From assembly GCA_024233785.1 (NCBI GenBank), contig JACKPD010000002.1:62001-126000 (forward strand): a stretch of 64,000 nt of DNA, read 5' to 3'. Numbering within the stretch: the first letter of the stretch is position 1; every line of letters starts with the position of its first letter. Shown in pieces: positions 24,493-33,190 of this stretch. The notes under the pieces were generated by a model. That model had not been told where the DNA came from and made no database searches. It saw nothing but the letters and a program-made list of their open reading frames with translations. Made by a program: the position numbers and the translations under genes. The stretch is from Spirochaetales bacterium (GTDB lineage Bacteria; Spirochaetota; Spirochaetia; CADAEX01).

Positions 24493-25632
24493 TCAGTATT
24501 TTTCAACCAGGTAGAGAAACTCTTTTACATGTATTTCCCTGTTTTTAAGGTTTCTGCTGCCGCGGAATGTATTGTATTTTGTCTCAAGAACTGTTACTTT
24601 CCCGATTTTTTCAAGCAGGTCTACCATCGCATCCAGCGGTATAAATCCTTCGGAATTGAAGGAAACAAGAAGAAATTTCGCCTTTAACTTTGACGCAAGC
24701 TCTTTAAAAGCGTTATAGGATTCAACCCTGTTGTTATATGAAGACCTGTTCCAGTTTACAGGGATTCCTGATACCCTGCTTGTCTTATCGGGCGCTTTGT
24801 AATCTGTAATAAGGTTCAGCATAAAGTAATTTGAGCCGTACGGGTGCTGATTGTAAGGCGGGTCAAGGTATGCGACATCAACCCCAGGCGCTTTATCCGC
24901 AATAACAGCGGCATCTCCCCTGAAAATCAAAGACCTGCAGCTGAAATTGCTGAAGACAGGAAACTGCAGATTTATATCACCTGTTATTCTTGAAAGGGCA
25001 TCCCCGTTGGTCCCTCCAAACTGACCGATCCCGGATTTTCTGCATTTATAATATCCTTTGAATACACCTGCCGTATTGGCGTGAATTGAAGCCTGGGAGA
25101 GGAGGGGGGCAAGAAAATAATGCCTGTATTTTTCATCAATTGTGTCTATCAGGGTGCGTGCAGTATCAATATATTCAGCGTTTCTGACTGTATAAAAAAC
25201 CCGCTCTCCTTTTTGAATGTTCCCGCTGTCCCGGGGCGCGTAATGCCTGCTTATAATACCTGATTTAAGCGGGCGGGCTGAAAGTTCAGATGTGAGATAG
25301 TTAAAAAGCTCCTGAAGATGTTTTAAATCTGTCTCATCCGCGTTAGAAAGATAGCATTTGTTTATCACTTCAGCGTATTTTTCAAGATCATTTACAACAA
25401 GCAAATTTGAGTGTTTTTTGAAAAACCGTGATACGATCCCAGAACCTGAAAACAGATCGAAAATTGAGAGTTTTTCCCTGTTGAGTTTTTCCTTCACAAG
25501 GGACAGCCCGTTTCCTATAAAATCAAGAAGTGCCCTCTTGTTTCCCAGATAGGTAATAAGCTGTTCCGTCAGATATGAGGGATTTTCCCTTTCTGTTTCT
25601 TCAGTCATTAAACTGTACGCCCCGGTGCTCAT
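24493..25632 (-). CDS. D12-class N6-adenine DNA methyltransferase, orphan
   Basis: A 379-residue DNA methyltransferase. YLGNKRALLDFI matches the Dam/D12 opening, FDLFSGSGIVSRFFK is the SAM-binding motif I, LVVNDLEKYA is the next acidic strand, and VAYLDPPYNQHPYGSNYFMLN holds the catalytic DPPY of N6-adenine methylases. No restriction endonuclease gene is adjacent, so it looks like an orphan enzyme with a regulatory or protective job. Recognition sequence is not predictable. Met1 (25632) and Met9 (25608) are both possible starts; neither has a good ribosome site. It lies downstream of the cysteine desulfurase gene on the same strand. Confidence 0.87.
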   Translation of the reverse strand: MSTGAYSLMTEETERENPSYLTEQLITYLGNKRALLDFIGNGLSLVKEKLNREKLSIFDLFSGSGIVSRFFKKHSNLLVVNDLEKYAEVINKCYLSNADETDLKHLQELFNYLTSELSARPLKSGIISRHYAPRDSGNIQKGERVFYTVRNAEYIDTARTLIDTIDEKYRHYFLAPLLSQASIHANTAGVFKGYYKCRKSGIGQFGGTNGDALSRITGDINLQFPVFSNFSCRSLIFRGDAAVIADKAPGVDVAYLDPPYNQHPYGSNYFMLNLITDYKAPDKTSRVSGIPVNWNRSSYNNRVESYNAFKELASKLKAKFLLVSFNSEGFIPLDAMVDLLEKIGKVTVLETKYNTFRGSRNLKNREIHVKEFLYLVEKY

Positions 25633-25670
25633 GAGTAAATATTAGCATAAAAAAAAATAAATCAGTATAA

Positions 25671-26864
25671 CTATTGCTGCTTTTTAAAATAAGATGATAT
25701 GGCACCGGCAAGAGCGAAATAGTCTTCCCTCTTTGAATATATCCCTGTAGAAATTCGTAAAGACCTTCCTGCGCGTTCTTTTCCCCTTCCCATTCTGGTA
25801 AGTATTGCTGAGGGCCCGCTTATGTCCTCTGAGCAGGCGCTGAAGCGGCTTATGCATATCCTCTTTTCCGCCAGGAAGTCAAGAAAATTTTCCATATCAT
25901 CTATTTCAGGGATGCTGATGCAGAGTACTCCGGGCGCTGACCTCGACGGTGATTCGGCAAATATTTCAAAAGGGAGTTTTAAAAGGATTCCAAGCCCCTC
26001 TGATGTGAGGATTTCAAGCCTCTTTAGTTCTGTTTGTAAATTAGCGCTGTGATAGTCAAGTGCTTTTGCGAGTGCCGCGACAGAGTGGGTGTTTTCAGTT
26101 CCGGGAAAAAGCGAGCCTTCCTGTCCTCCCCCGTATCTGAAACCGGCCAGTTTAATATTATCCGGTACCGAGAGGATTCCGCACCCCTTGGGGGCATAGA
26201 GCTTGTGGCTGCTAAGGGCAAACATGTCGCAGTAATTTCTCCACTCTATAACCGGCATCCTTGCCGCCGACTGGACCGCGTCCATAAAAATCAGGGCGCC
26301 ATACTGCCTTGCGGTATCTGATATTTCCTTTACAGGCTGGATTCCTCCGGTTTCATGGTTTACCGGTGAATAGACAATTATATTATTTTTATTCTGGTTA
26401 ACCTCCAGAACAGTCTTAAGATCAGCAATGCTGACAGCCCCTTCTGAATCAACGTCAAGTATTTTGTATCTGTCCGGCGGCAGGCTGGTAATATTATTAA
26501 GTACTGCTGAATGTTCAATTGCTGTTGTAATAAAAAAGGATTCCCTGTCCGCGAGGTAAAGCCCGTTGATTCCTGCAAAAAGCGCTTCTGTGCCGGATGA
26601 GCAGAAACGGATTTCTTCAGGTTTCGATTTAAAATAAGAGGCGGCTGTGCTCCTGTTCCTTTCAAGCTCATCCCATGCCTTAAGCCCTGCGGTATGATAG
26701 CTTGAAGGGTTTCCCCATTTATTTCTGCATGAATCCTCAAATGCCCCGATGCATTCAGTCAGCACCGGCGTTGTCGCGTTGTAATCCATATAAACCAAAT
26801 CAGACTGAAGTGAGGTTTTCAGCTTTTCAAGAAGCGCCCTGTTTTTTTCGCAGCTGCATGCCAT
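25671..26864 (-). CDS. cysteine desulfurase (NifS/IscS-type)
   Basis: A 397-residue PLP enzyme that takes sulfur from cysteine as a protein persulfide. Motifs: VYMDYNATTPV at the N-terminus, SSGTEALFAGI, VNHETGGIQPV with a conserved His, FMDAVQSAA with the PLP-contacting Asp, the PLP-lysine motif SSHKLYAPKGCGIL, and an active-site-loop Cys in FSACSEDI. An N-terminal extension MACSCEKNRALLEKLK with two Cys precedes the usual start. No IscU/NifU scaffold is next to it. Likely roles are Fe-S assembly or tRNA thiolation; the TusA-containing fusion 2.2 kb away could be a sulfur acceptor, which is inference. Confidence 0.9.
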   Translation of the reverse strand: MACSCEKNRALLEKLKTSLQSDLVYMDYNATTPVLTECIGAFEDSCRNKWGNPSSYHTAGLKAWDELERNRSTAASYFKSKPEEIRFCSSGTEALFAGINGLYLADRESFFITTAIEHSAVLNNITSLPPDRYKILDVDSEGAVSIADLKTVLEVNQNKNNIIVYSPVNHETGGIQPVKEISDTARQYGALIFMDAVQSAARMPVIEWRNYCDMFALSSHKLYAPKGCGILSVPDNIKLAGFRYGGGQEGSLFPGTENTHSVAALAKALDYHSANLQTELKRLEILTSEGLGILLKLPFEIFAESPSRSAPGVLCISIPEIDDMENFLDFLAEKRICISRFSACSEDISGPSAILTRMGRGKERAGRSLRISTGIYSKREDYFALAGAISSYFKKQQ

Positions 26865-26958
26865 AGTTTTTTATCGTCTTTTAGCGGCGGTTAGTCAATT
26901 AAATGAAACATGTATTTTTTTATCTGTTGAGTTTTATTAATTTGCTTCATGGTTTGGT

Positions 26959-27708
26959 TTAACTTGAGAAAAGCATCTCATGGGTTTCCTTTGTTCCGTA
27001 TCCATCGATTTCTTCCATTCGTATTCCTTTCCCGTGTAAGGCTGATTCCACGATCCGTTTATTGAATGGATGGGTTTCAGAAGAGGCCAGGTATTCATTC
27101 ACAGGCACCCAAAGGGCTTCCTCAATCTCTGCTGTCTCAATTGTTATATCATGGGTCAAAGGTTTTAGACGGCATACAAAATAGATATCGGATTTGCCGT
27201 ATCTGTATCCGTGCCAATGGCGCATGCATGAGAGGAACTGGAACTCGGTTCTTATCCCGGTTTCTTCCAGAACTTCTCTGCATACAGCATCTGAAATATG
27301 TTCCCCCTCCCTGAGAGTTCCGCCGGGAAGTTTATAATGTCTTTTATAAAGACCACGGAATTTTTCGACAATTACCAGAAGGTTTTGATCATCATCCAGT
27401 ACAACACCTCCTGCCCCAATGTAATGTGTCGCATAAGGAGGAATATAGGATCCCTCTATAAGGGTAAGAGTAAGCTCAAGATAACTTTTGTCCGCGTGAT
27501 GATAAATAAAACCGGCTTTAACCGCTGTATGTATCAAAGATGATTTTTCAATTGGCATGCTCAGCCAGAGTACGTTGATATTGTTTTTTTTAAGAATCAG
27601 AATCGTTTCTGCCAGCTGTTCTGCAAAATCATCAGGTAAATCCGGCAGTTGTAAAGGATCAATAACTGCGCCGCCGAACTGGTTTAAATTGTATTTCAAA
27701 GTTGCCAT
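26959..27708 (-). CDS. Nudix hydrolase with NUDT6-like N-terminal domain
   Basis: A 249-residue protein with a perfect Nudix box (GGTLREGEHISDAVCREVLEETGI split across about residues 128-151: the G-x5-E-x7-REVLEETGI pattern). The N-terminal ~90 residues (FGGAVIDPLQ, INVLWLSMPIEKSSLIHTAVKAGFIYHH) match the pre-Nudix domain of NUDT6-type proteins. Nudix enzymes cleave nucleoside diphosphates linked to another moiety; the substrate here is unknown. Monocistronic in appearance, between the cysteine desulfurase and trmJ-like genes. Confidence 0.88.
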   Translation of the reverse strand: MATLKYNLNQFGGAVIDPLQLPDLPDDFAEQLAETILILKKNNINVLWLSMPIEKSSLIHTAVKAGFIYHHADKSYLELTLTLIEGSYIPPYATHYIGAGGVVLDDDQNLLVIVEKFRGLYKRHYKLPGGTLREGEHISDAVCREVLEETGIRTEFQFLSCMRHWHGYRYGKSDIYFVCRLKPLTHDITIETAEIEEALWVPVNEYLASSETHPFNKRIVESALHGKGIRMEEIDGYGTKETHEMLFSS

Positions 27709-27800
27709 AGTTCAAGATGCTACACTTAAATTACCCGGTATTCAAGTTATCTATCTGATTGCATCTATTGCATCAAATCTTAAAAAACGGTTGAAAAAAA

Positions 27801-28574
27801 TTACTCTTTATCCCTGTTGTCCGCAGATATCCCTGCAATTTTATCAAAAAGTTTCTTAAGCTTTTTCATTTCCCTGCCGTTGACGCCGGCCCGGGAGAAG
27901 ATGTCCCTTAAAAAAATCTTAAGATCACTGTCGTCAGTCATTTTGAAAAAGCCAAGCTTGCGGAGGGAAGAGGTTATATCTTCTGATAAAGAGTTTAATT
28001 CGCTGAGGGAAGCCCTTTTTTCAGCTTCCGCAATATTTGGATCGATGTCACCGATCGGCATTCCTTCCTGCTTTTCAATATCAGGGAGACGGGAATATAG
28101 AACATAGGCCATTATCTGCACAGCGTGGGAAAGGTTTAATGAGGGGAAAAGGGGAGATGAGGGGATAACAGTGCTTATTGTGCACTCTTTAAGCTCTTCA
28201 TCCTTAAGCCCGTGCTTTTCGTTCCCGAAAACCATGGCCGATTTTTTGTAATCTTTTTCAATGATAAAATCAGCTGTCTCTTCAGGTGAAAATGATGTGT
28301 ATTTTCTCCTTTTCCCTGTCCGTCTTGTGGCAGCTGATGCGAAGCTGATATCAGAGAGGGCCTCTTTAAGCGATGAAAACTCCTCCCTTTTTTCATAAAT
28401 ATCAAATGCATGGACAGAGATATAGCTGATTTTGTTCTCATCGTATACCTTGGGATTTACTATTCTTAAGTGTGAGAGGCCCATGTTTTTCATCGCGCGG
28501 CAGATTGAGCCTATATTGGAGCTTTCATCCGGAGATACAAGAATTACGTATATTTTATCGAGTATATTACTCAT
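27801..28574 (-). CDS. trmJ: TrmJ-like tRNA/rRNA 2'-O-methyltransferase (SPOUT)
   Basis: A 257-residue SpoU/TrmH-family methyltransferase. YVILVSPDESSNIGSICRAMKNMGL carries the conserved N..G...R signature, MVFGNEKHGL is motif 2, and IPSSPLFPSLNLSHAVQIMAYVLY is motif 3 at the trefoil knot. The C-terminal ~90-residue helical extension is typical of TrmJ, which methylates position 32 of tRNA. The specific target is a family inference. Start ATG at 28574 has no clear ribosome site. Confidence 0.85.
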   Translation of the reverse strand: MSNILDKIYVILVSPDESSNIGSICRAMKNMGLSHLRIVNPKVYDENKISYISVHAFDIYEKREEFSSLKEALSDISFASAATRRTGKRRKYTSFSPEETADFIIEKDYKKSAMVFGNEKHGLKDEELKECTISTVIPSSPLFPSLNLSHAVQIMAYVLYSRLPDIEKQEGMPIGDIDPNIAEAEKRASLSELNSLSEDITSSLRKLGFFKMTDDSDLKIFLRDIFSRAGVNGREMKKLKKLFDKIAGISADNRDKE

Positions 28575-28659
28575 AATAAAACCATTAAAACAAATATTTT
28601 AAAAAAAATATATTACTATCAATAGAATTAGAGAGATGATTTTGATAATATGAATCACT

Positions 28660-29832
28660 ATGGACAGATTTACACAAAAAATTGAAGATGTTTTTTTCCC
28701 TCCTATTGTGAAATTCAAGGCAGAGGCCGCAAAAAGACTTGATTACTCAAAGCCTATCTTAAATCTTAATCAGGCAATTCCCAATTATCAGCCCCCTGTT
28801 GTAATAAAAGAAGCGATAAAGAACGAGCTTGATAATCCCTCTTTCTGTTTCTATACCTTTGACGAGGGGGTCCCGCAGCTGAGGGAAGCTGTTTCAGACT
28901 CTCTCAACAGTACATATGAGACAAAAGTGAAGCCGGGCAATATCTGTGTTGTCCCGGGGGCCAACAATGCCTTTTTCTCCATCCTGCCGGTTATTGCATC
29001 AGCAGGTGATGAGGTTATCATCCTGACCCCTTTTTATTTCAATCATTATATGTCCCTGAAAATAGCAGGTATTACTCCTGTAGAGATTGTGCTTGACCCT
29101 GAAAACGGTTTCTCACTTCCATATGATAAAATTATCTCAGCTGTTACTGAAAAAACCAAAGCCCTTGTTTTTGTAAATCCTTCAAACCCGACAGGAAGGT
29201 CCTACAGCCAGGTTGAAGTGGATACGCTCTATCAAATCTGCAGGAAAAGAAAGGTCTATCTTATAAGCGATGAGGTATATTCATGTTTTCATGATTCATA
29301 CCCGGCCCCGGCATCTGTCCTTAACAATCCGTCATTCCCCGACTTTTCTGTCTGTATAAATTCCTATTCAAAAACCTTCAGCATAACAGGGCTTCGTGTC
29401 GGGTTTATTGCCGCCTCTGAGGATTTTATCCATCATTTTACAAAAGTGCAGGACTCAAATGTTGTATGTGTCTCGACCCTGTCGCAGGCGGCAGCCCTGG
29501 CGGGGCTTAAATACGGAAAAGAGTGGCTTGAAGAGAAAATAATTTTTTCAAGAGAGAAGAAAGATAAATTCCTTAAATACTTCAGGGAATCCGGGAGCAC
29601 CTTTTTCTCGATTGTCTCTTCAGGTTCTTTTTTTGTCTATCTTAATTTTAAGGACCGGAGCATCAAGGCACCGCAGCTTTGCTACAGTATGATGGAAACA
29701 GAAAACCTTGTAACGCTGCCGGGTGAATATTTCGGTTCAGGGCAGGATTATGCTATCCGCCTTGCCCTCGGCAACCTGCACGAGCATGAGATTGCCCCTG
29801 CAGTTGAAAAGCTTGCAAGGATCAAAGTTTAA
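28660..29832 (+). CDS. pyridoxal-phosphate aminotransferase, class I/II
   Basis: A 390-residue fold-type I aminotransferase. Motifs: LNLNQAIPNYQPP, PGANNAFFSILPVIASAGDEV, VFVNPSNPTGRSYS, ISDEVYSCF with the PLP Asp, the PLP-lysine motif NSYSKTFSITGLRVGF, and C-terminal IRLALGNL with the substrate-carboxylate Arg. It could be an aspartate, aromatic or methionine-related aminotransferase; sequence alone does not choose. The pyrE-like gene follows after 68 bases. Confidence 0.88.
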   Translation: MDRFTQKIEDVFFPPIVKFKAEAAKRLDYSKPILNLNQAIPNYQPPVVIKEAIKNELDNPSFCFYTFDEGVPQLREAVSDSLNSTYETKVKPGNICVVPGANNAFFSILPVIASAGDEVIILTPFYFNHYMSLKIAGITPVEIVLDPENGFSLPYDKIISAVTEKTKALVFVNPSNPTGRSYSQVEVDTLYQICRKRKVYLISDEVYSCFHDSYPAPASVLNNPSFPDFSVCINSYSKTFSITGLRVGFIAASEDFIHHFTKVQDSNVVCVSTLSQAAALAGLKYGKEWLEEKIIFSREKKDKFLKYFRESGSTFFSIVSSGSFFVYLNFKDRSIKAPQLCYSMMETENLVTLPGEYFGSGQDYAIRLALGNLHEHEIAPAVEKLARIKV

Positions 29833-29900
29833 AATGTAGTATTCGGAAAAAATATTGCTGGAATTGCAGGAATAGGGGAAAGCCCCCTTTAGGAGCATAA

Positions 29901-31349
29901 ATGCGGGAAGCAGAAAAAGAACTGATTGAAATTATACTTAGACTTAATCTGTTTTACTACTGTGGGAATGGAAGCGGCTCAGGAGAGGGCCTTTTCACCC
30001 TTAACGAAAAAGACAGTGCCCCTTTCTTTATCGATATCAACGGCGCCGCGTCATTTCCGCATTACAGGAAAATATTCCTGGATGCGCTTTTATCTTCAAT
30101 CAGGGAATTGACAGCAGAGACGGGCCGTGAAAGCGGCGGTGAGGGTAATCCCCTTACACTTGCGGCGTGCGGACATTCGGCAATCCCTTTCGCATCCCTT
30201 GCGGCGGAAAGGCTTTCCCTCCCAATGGTTTATATCAGGGAGAGCGCAAAAAAGCACGGTAAAAAGAACATGCTTGAGGGCTCAGTCAATGAAGGCGCTG
30301 ACTGTATTTTATTTACAGAAACCTACTCATCCGCCGCCGGAATAGAAAGCGCTGTAAAAGGGCTTCTTGAAAGAAAATGCAGGATAACCGGCGTTGTCTC
30401 ATTAATAAATATGACGGATGAAAACAGAATTGAAATTGAGGGTGAAAAACGGCCTGTTGAAAGCCCGCTTTCGCTTAAATCACTGATTGATTATGCTGAA
30501 ACAACCAGGGCTCTGCCGGAGAAAATTATTAAGGCAGCGCGCATCTGGATACCTGAGGGTGCTGCAGTGTTTGCGGGTGCGGGTACGGCAGAGGGCTCTG
30601 AAGCGGACCGCATGAGTTATGCGGGGGACACCGCGGGAATAACAGGCATACTGCCGTCTGCTTCAGAAGATGCAGGCTGGGTAACTGTATCCGGGTCCCG
30701 GAAGTCTGAAACAGATGCCGCGGAAATTCTGCTTGAATTAAAGGCTGTGACCCTTTCACTCTCATCCCCGTACCGGTATGCCTCGGGAATATTAAGCCCG
30801 ATCTACTGCGATAACCGTCTTATGATTTCATCCCCTGTAAAATGGAAAATTGTCATTGAAATCATGGAAAATATTATCAAAGACCGGATAGGACTTGAAA
30901 ATATTGAGGTAATCGCGGGAACTTCCACTGCCGGCATTCCCCATGCGGCCCGCCTTGCATCCTCACTCGGCCTTCCGTTAGTCTATGTTAAGTCAGAAAA
31001 AGGGGAGAGAGGTAAAAAATCCAATATCGAAGGGCTGCTGCCTTACGGTAAAAGAGTGCTTGTTGTTGAAGATCTTGTAAGCACAGGAAAAAGCTCAATA
31101 GAGGCAGTGAGAATCCTCCGCGCTCATGGCGCAATAGTTGAAAACTGTATCGCGATATTCAGCTATCAGATGAAATCCGCGCTTGATATATTTTCTGAGG
31201 AAAAATGCGCCCTTTATACAGCCTCGAATTTCAGCGTATTGATTAAAACAGCGGTTGAAAAAAAATATATAACAGAAGAAGAGGCTGAGAAGGCAGTAAG
31301 CTGGAACAAGGATCCTGAAATGTGGGGGAAAACACATGGCTATGAATGA
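29901..31349 (+). CDS. pyrE: tandem orotate phosphoribosyltransferase-like protein
   Basis: A 482-residue protein made of two OPRT-like halves. The C-terminal half (about 285-480) looks catalytic: SSPYRYASGILSPIYCDNR opening, GTSTAGIPHAARLAS loop, YVKSEKGERGKKSNIEG and the PRPP-binding motif VLVVEDLVSTGKSS. The N-terminal half (about 1-195) repeats the order (APFFIDINGAASF, GHSAIPFASLAAERL, YIRESAKKHGKKNMLEG) but its PRPP motif is decayed to CILFTETYSSAAG. A Gly/Ser/Glu-rich linker with no recognised domain joins them (about 200-280). OPRT makes OMP from orotate and PRPP. The next gene, pyrF, overlaps by 14 bases, which fixes the pathway. AGGAG precedes the ATG. Confidence 0.85.
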   Translation: MREAEKELIEIILRLNLFYYCGNGSGSGEGLFTLNEKDSAPFFIDINGAASFPHYRKIFLDALLSSIRELTAETGRESGGEGNPLTLAACGHSAIPFASLAAERLSLPMVYIRESAKKHGKKNMLEGSVNEGADCILFTETYSSAAGIESAVKGLLERKCRITGVVSLINMTDENRIEIEGEKRPVESPLSLKSLIDYAETTRALPEKIIKAARIWIPEGAAVFAGAGTAEGSEADRMSYAGDTAGITGILPSASEDAGWVTVSGSRKSETDAAEILLELKAVTLSLSSPYRYASGILSPIYCDNRLMISSPVKWKIVIEIMENIIKDRIGLENIEVIAGTSTAGIPHAARLASSLGLPLVYVKSEKGERGKKSNIEGLLPYGKRVLVVEDLVSTGKSSIEAVRILRAHGAIVENCIAIFSYQMKSALDIFSEEKCALYTASNFSVLIKTAVEKKYITEEEAEKAVSWNKDPEMWGKTHGYE

Positions 31350-32289
31350 AAATTTCGCGGACTTTCTTATCAGGGAAATAGATTCAAAGGAAAATCCTTC
31401 TGTTGCAGGGCTTGACCCTTCGCTTTCAAGCCTGCCGCAGGAAATACTTGAAAAATACAGATTGTCATCAGGGACCGTGAGCTTTAAAGCAGCAGCAGAA
31501 GCAGTGCTTGAGTTTAATAAAAATCTTATTGACTGCCTTTATGATACTGTTCCTGCGGTCAAGCTTCAGTCGGCGTATTATGAGCAGCTTGGGCCGGACG
31601 GGATATCAGCGCTGCTTGAATCCGCTAGGTACGCAAAGTCAAAAGGACTTATTGTAATTGGGGATGTAAAGAGGAATGACATCGGCAGCACATGCGGCGC
31701 GTATTCTTCGGCTTACCTCGGCAGGGTAGACCTCCTTGGAGTTAAGACTCCGCTCTTTGATTTCGACGCAATAACTGTCAACAGTTACCTCGGGTATGAA
31801 GGAATTGAACCTTTTCTCAAGGACTGCAGTCTTTACGGCAAAGGCATTTTTTCGCTTGTAAAAACTTCAAACAAAGGGTCCCTTGAATTCCAGGGAGTGA
31901 TGACAGATAACGGGCCTAATTACTCTGTAATGGGACATCTAGTGTCAGAGTGGGGCAAATCACTTACCGGCTCATCAGGCTACAGTTCGGCCGGAGCGGT
32001 CGTTGGGGCAACGTTTCCTCATGAGGCTAAGCTTTTAAGGGAAGAGATGAAAAACTCCTTTTTCCTTGTCCCCGGCTACGGCGCCCAGGGAGGAGGGGCG
32101 GAAGGTGTTGTCAGCTGTTTCAATCCTGACGGATGCGGCGCAATTATAAACTCTTCCCGCGCGATAATGTATGCATACATGAAAGAGAATGACAGCAGGA
32201 ATTATAAAAAACACGCAAGGGACGAAGCGTTAAGGATGAAAAAAGAAATTACAGATGAACTTCAAAAAAAAGGAATATGCAGATGGTGA
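31336..32289 (+). CDS. pyrF: orotidine 5'-phosphate decarboxylase, type 2
   Basis: Decarboxylates OMP to UMP, the last step of de novo pyrimidine synthesis. At 317 residues it is the longer type 2 form. VAGLDPSLSSLP opens the barrel, the catalytic D-x-K-x-x-D is in VIGDVKRNDIGST, and FFLVPGYGAQGGGAEGV is the phosphate-binding end. GGGGG lies before the start. It overlaps pyrE by 14 bases, so the two are translationally coupled. Confidence 0.93.
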   Translation: MAMNENFADFLIREIDSKENPSVAGLDPSLSSLPQEILEKYRLSSGTVSFKAAAEAVLEFNKNLIDCLYDTVPAVKLQSAYYEQLGPDGISALLESARYAKSKGLIVIGDVKRNDIGSTCGAYSSAYLGRVDLLGVKTPLFDFDAITVNSYLGYEGIEPFLKDCSLYGKGIFSLVKTSNKGSLEFQGVMTDNGPNYSVMGHLVSEWGKSLTGSSGYSSAGAVVGATFPHEAKLLREEMKNSFFLVPGYGAQGGGAEGVVSCFNPDGCGAIINSSRAIMYAYMKENDSRNYKKHARDEALRMKKEITDELQKKGICRW

Positions 32290-32314
32290 ATTTTAGCGGT
32301 GGAGGTGAAGCAAT

Positions 32315-33190
32315 ATGAGAAAACCTGTATATGAAATAGCGGCTGTCCATGATTTGTCAGGTTACGGCAGATGTTCCCTGACTGTCGCTATTCCAATTCT
32401 CTCCTGTATGGGAATGCAGGTATGTCCTCTCCCTACCTCCATCCTCTCAACACATACAGGCGGTTTCAAGGATTACACTTTTTTTGATTTTACAGACCAG
32501 ATGCAGGGGATAATCGACCACTGGAAAAAACTTGATATAAATTTTGACGCAATATATACAGGCTTTCTGGGCTCATCAAAACAGATAGACATAATTGCTG
32601 ATTTTATCGACCGCTTTCACCATGACAGCCTTCTCGTTGTTGTCGACCCTGTTATGGGCGATGAAGGCGAGCTTTACGATACTATCGGCAAACCTATTGT
32701 CGAGGGGATGAAAAAGCTTGTTAAAAAGGCCGACCTTATCACTCCCAATATTACTGAAGCCGCTATACTGCTTGGTGAGGAAAATTACGGTTCACTTACT
32801 GTCAATGAGATTAAAGAGATACTTGAGAAATTATCTGATACCGGCCCGGGGATGGTTGTAGTTACAAGTGTGATATGTGAAAACGAAAAACATCCGGTTG
32901 TTGTAGCATATAACAGGAAAAGCGGCAGATACTGGAAAATACGCAGCGATTACTTCCCTGTCTATTATCCCGGTACCGGCGATATTTTTTCAAGTATAAT
33001 GACAGGATGTATCCTCAGGGGCGACAGCCTTCCTGTCTCAGCCGCTACAGCAGTCGAGTTTATCTCGGCCGCAATAAAGGAAACCTACGGCCACGATCTT
33101 CCGCCCCGCAACGGCATAATGTTCGAGAAGGTCCTTAACCTCCTTGCAGGTACAAAGCTTTCAGGATTTTTGAATATTTCGGCATTATGA
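32315..33190 (+). CDS. pdxY: pyridoxal/pyridoxamine kinase
   Basis: Phosphorylates pyridoxal or pyridoxamine in B6 salvage. This 291-residue ribokinase-fold protein starts with AAVHDLSGYGRCSLTVAIPIL and PLPTSILSTHTGGF, both typical of PdxK/PdxY, and has DPVMGDEGELY, LITPNITEAAIL, the MVVVTSV strand and the catalytic YPGTGDIFSS with the conserved Asp. GGTGGAGG precedes the ATG. It follows pyrF by 25 bases and overlaps the HAD gene by four (ATGA). PdxK and PdxY cannot be separated with certainty. Confidence 0.88.
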   Translation: MRKPVYEIAAVHDLSGYGRCSLTVAIPILSCMGMQVCPLPTSILSTHTGGFKDYTFFDFTDQMQGIIDHWKKLDINFDAIYTGFLGSSKQIDIIADFIDRFHHDSLLVVVDPVMGDEGELYDTIGKPIVEGMKKLVKKADLITPNITEAAILLGEENYGSLTVNEIKEILEKLSDTGPGMVVVTSVICENEKHPVVVAYNRKSGRYWKIRSDYFPVYYPGTGDIFSSIMTGCILRGDSLPVSAATAVEFISAAIKETYGHDLPPRNGIMFEKVLNLLAGTKLSGFLNISAL

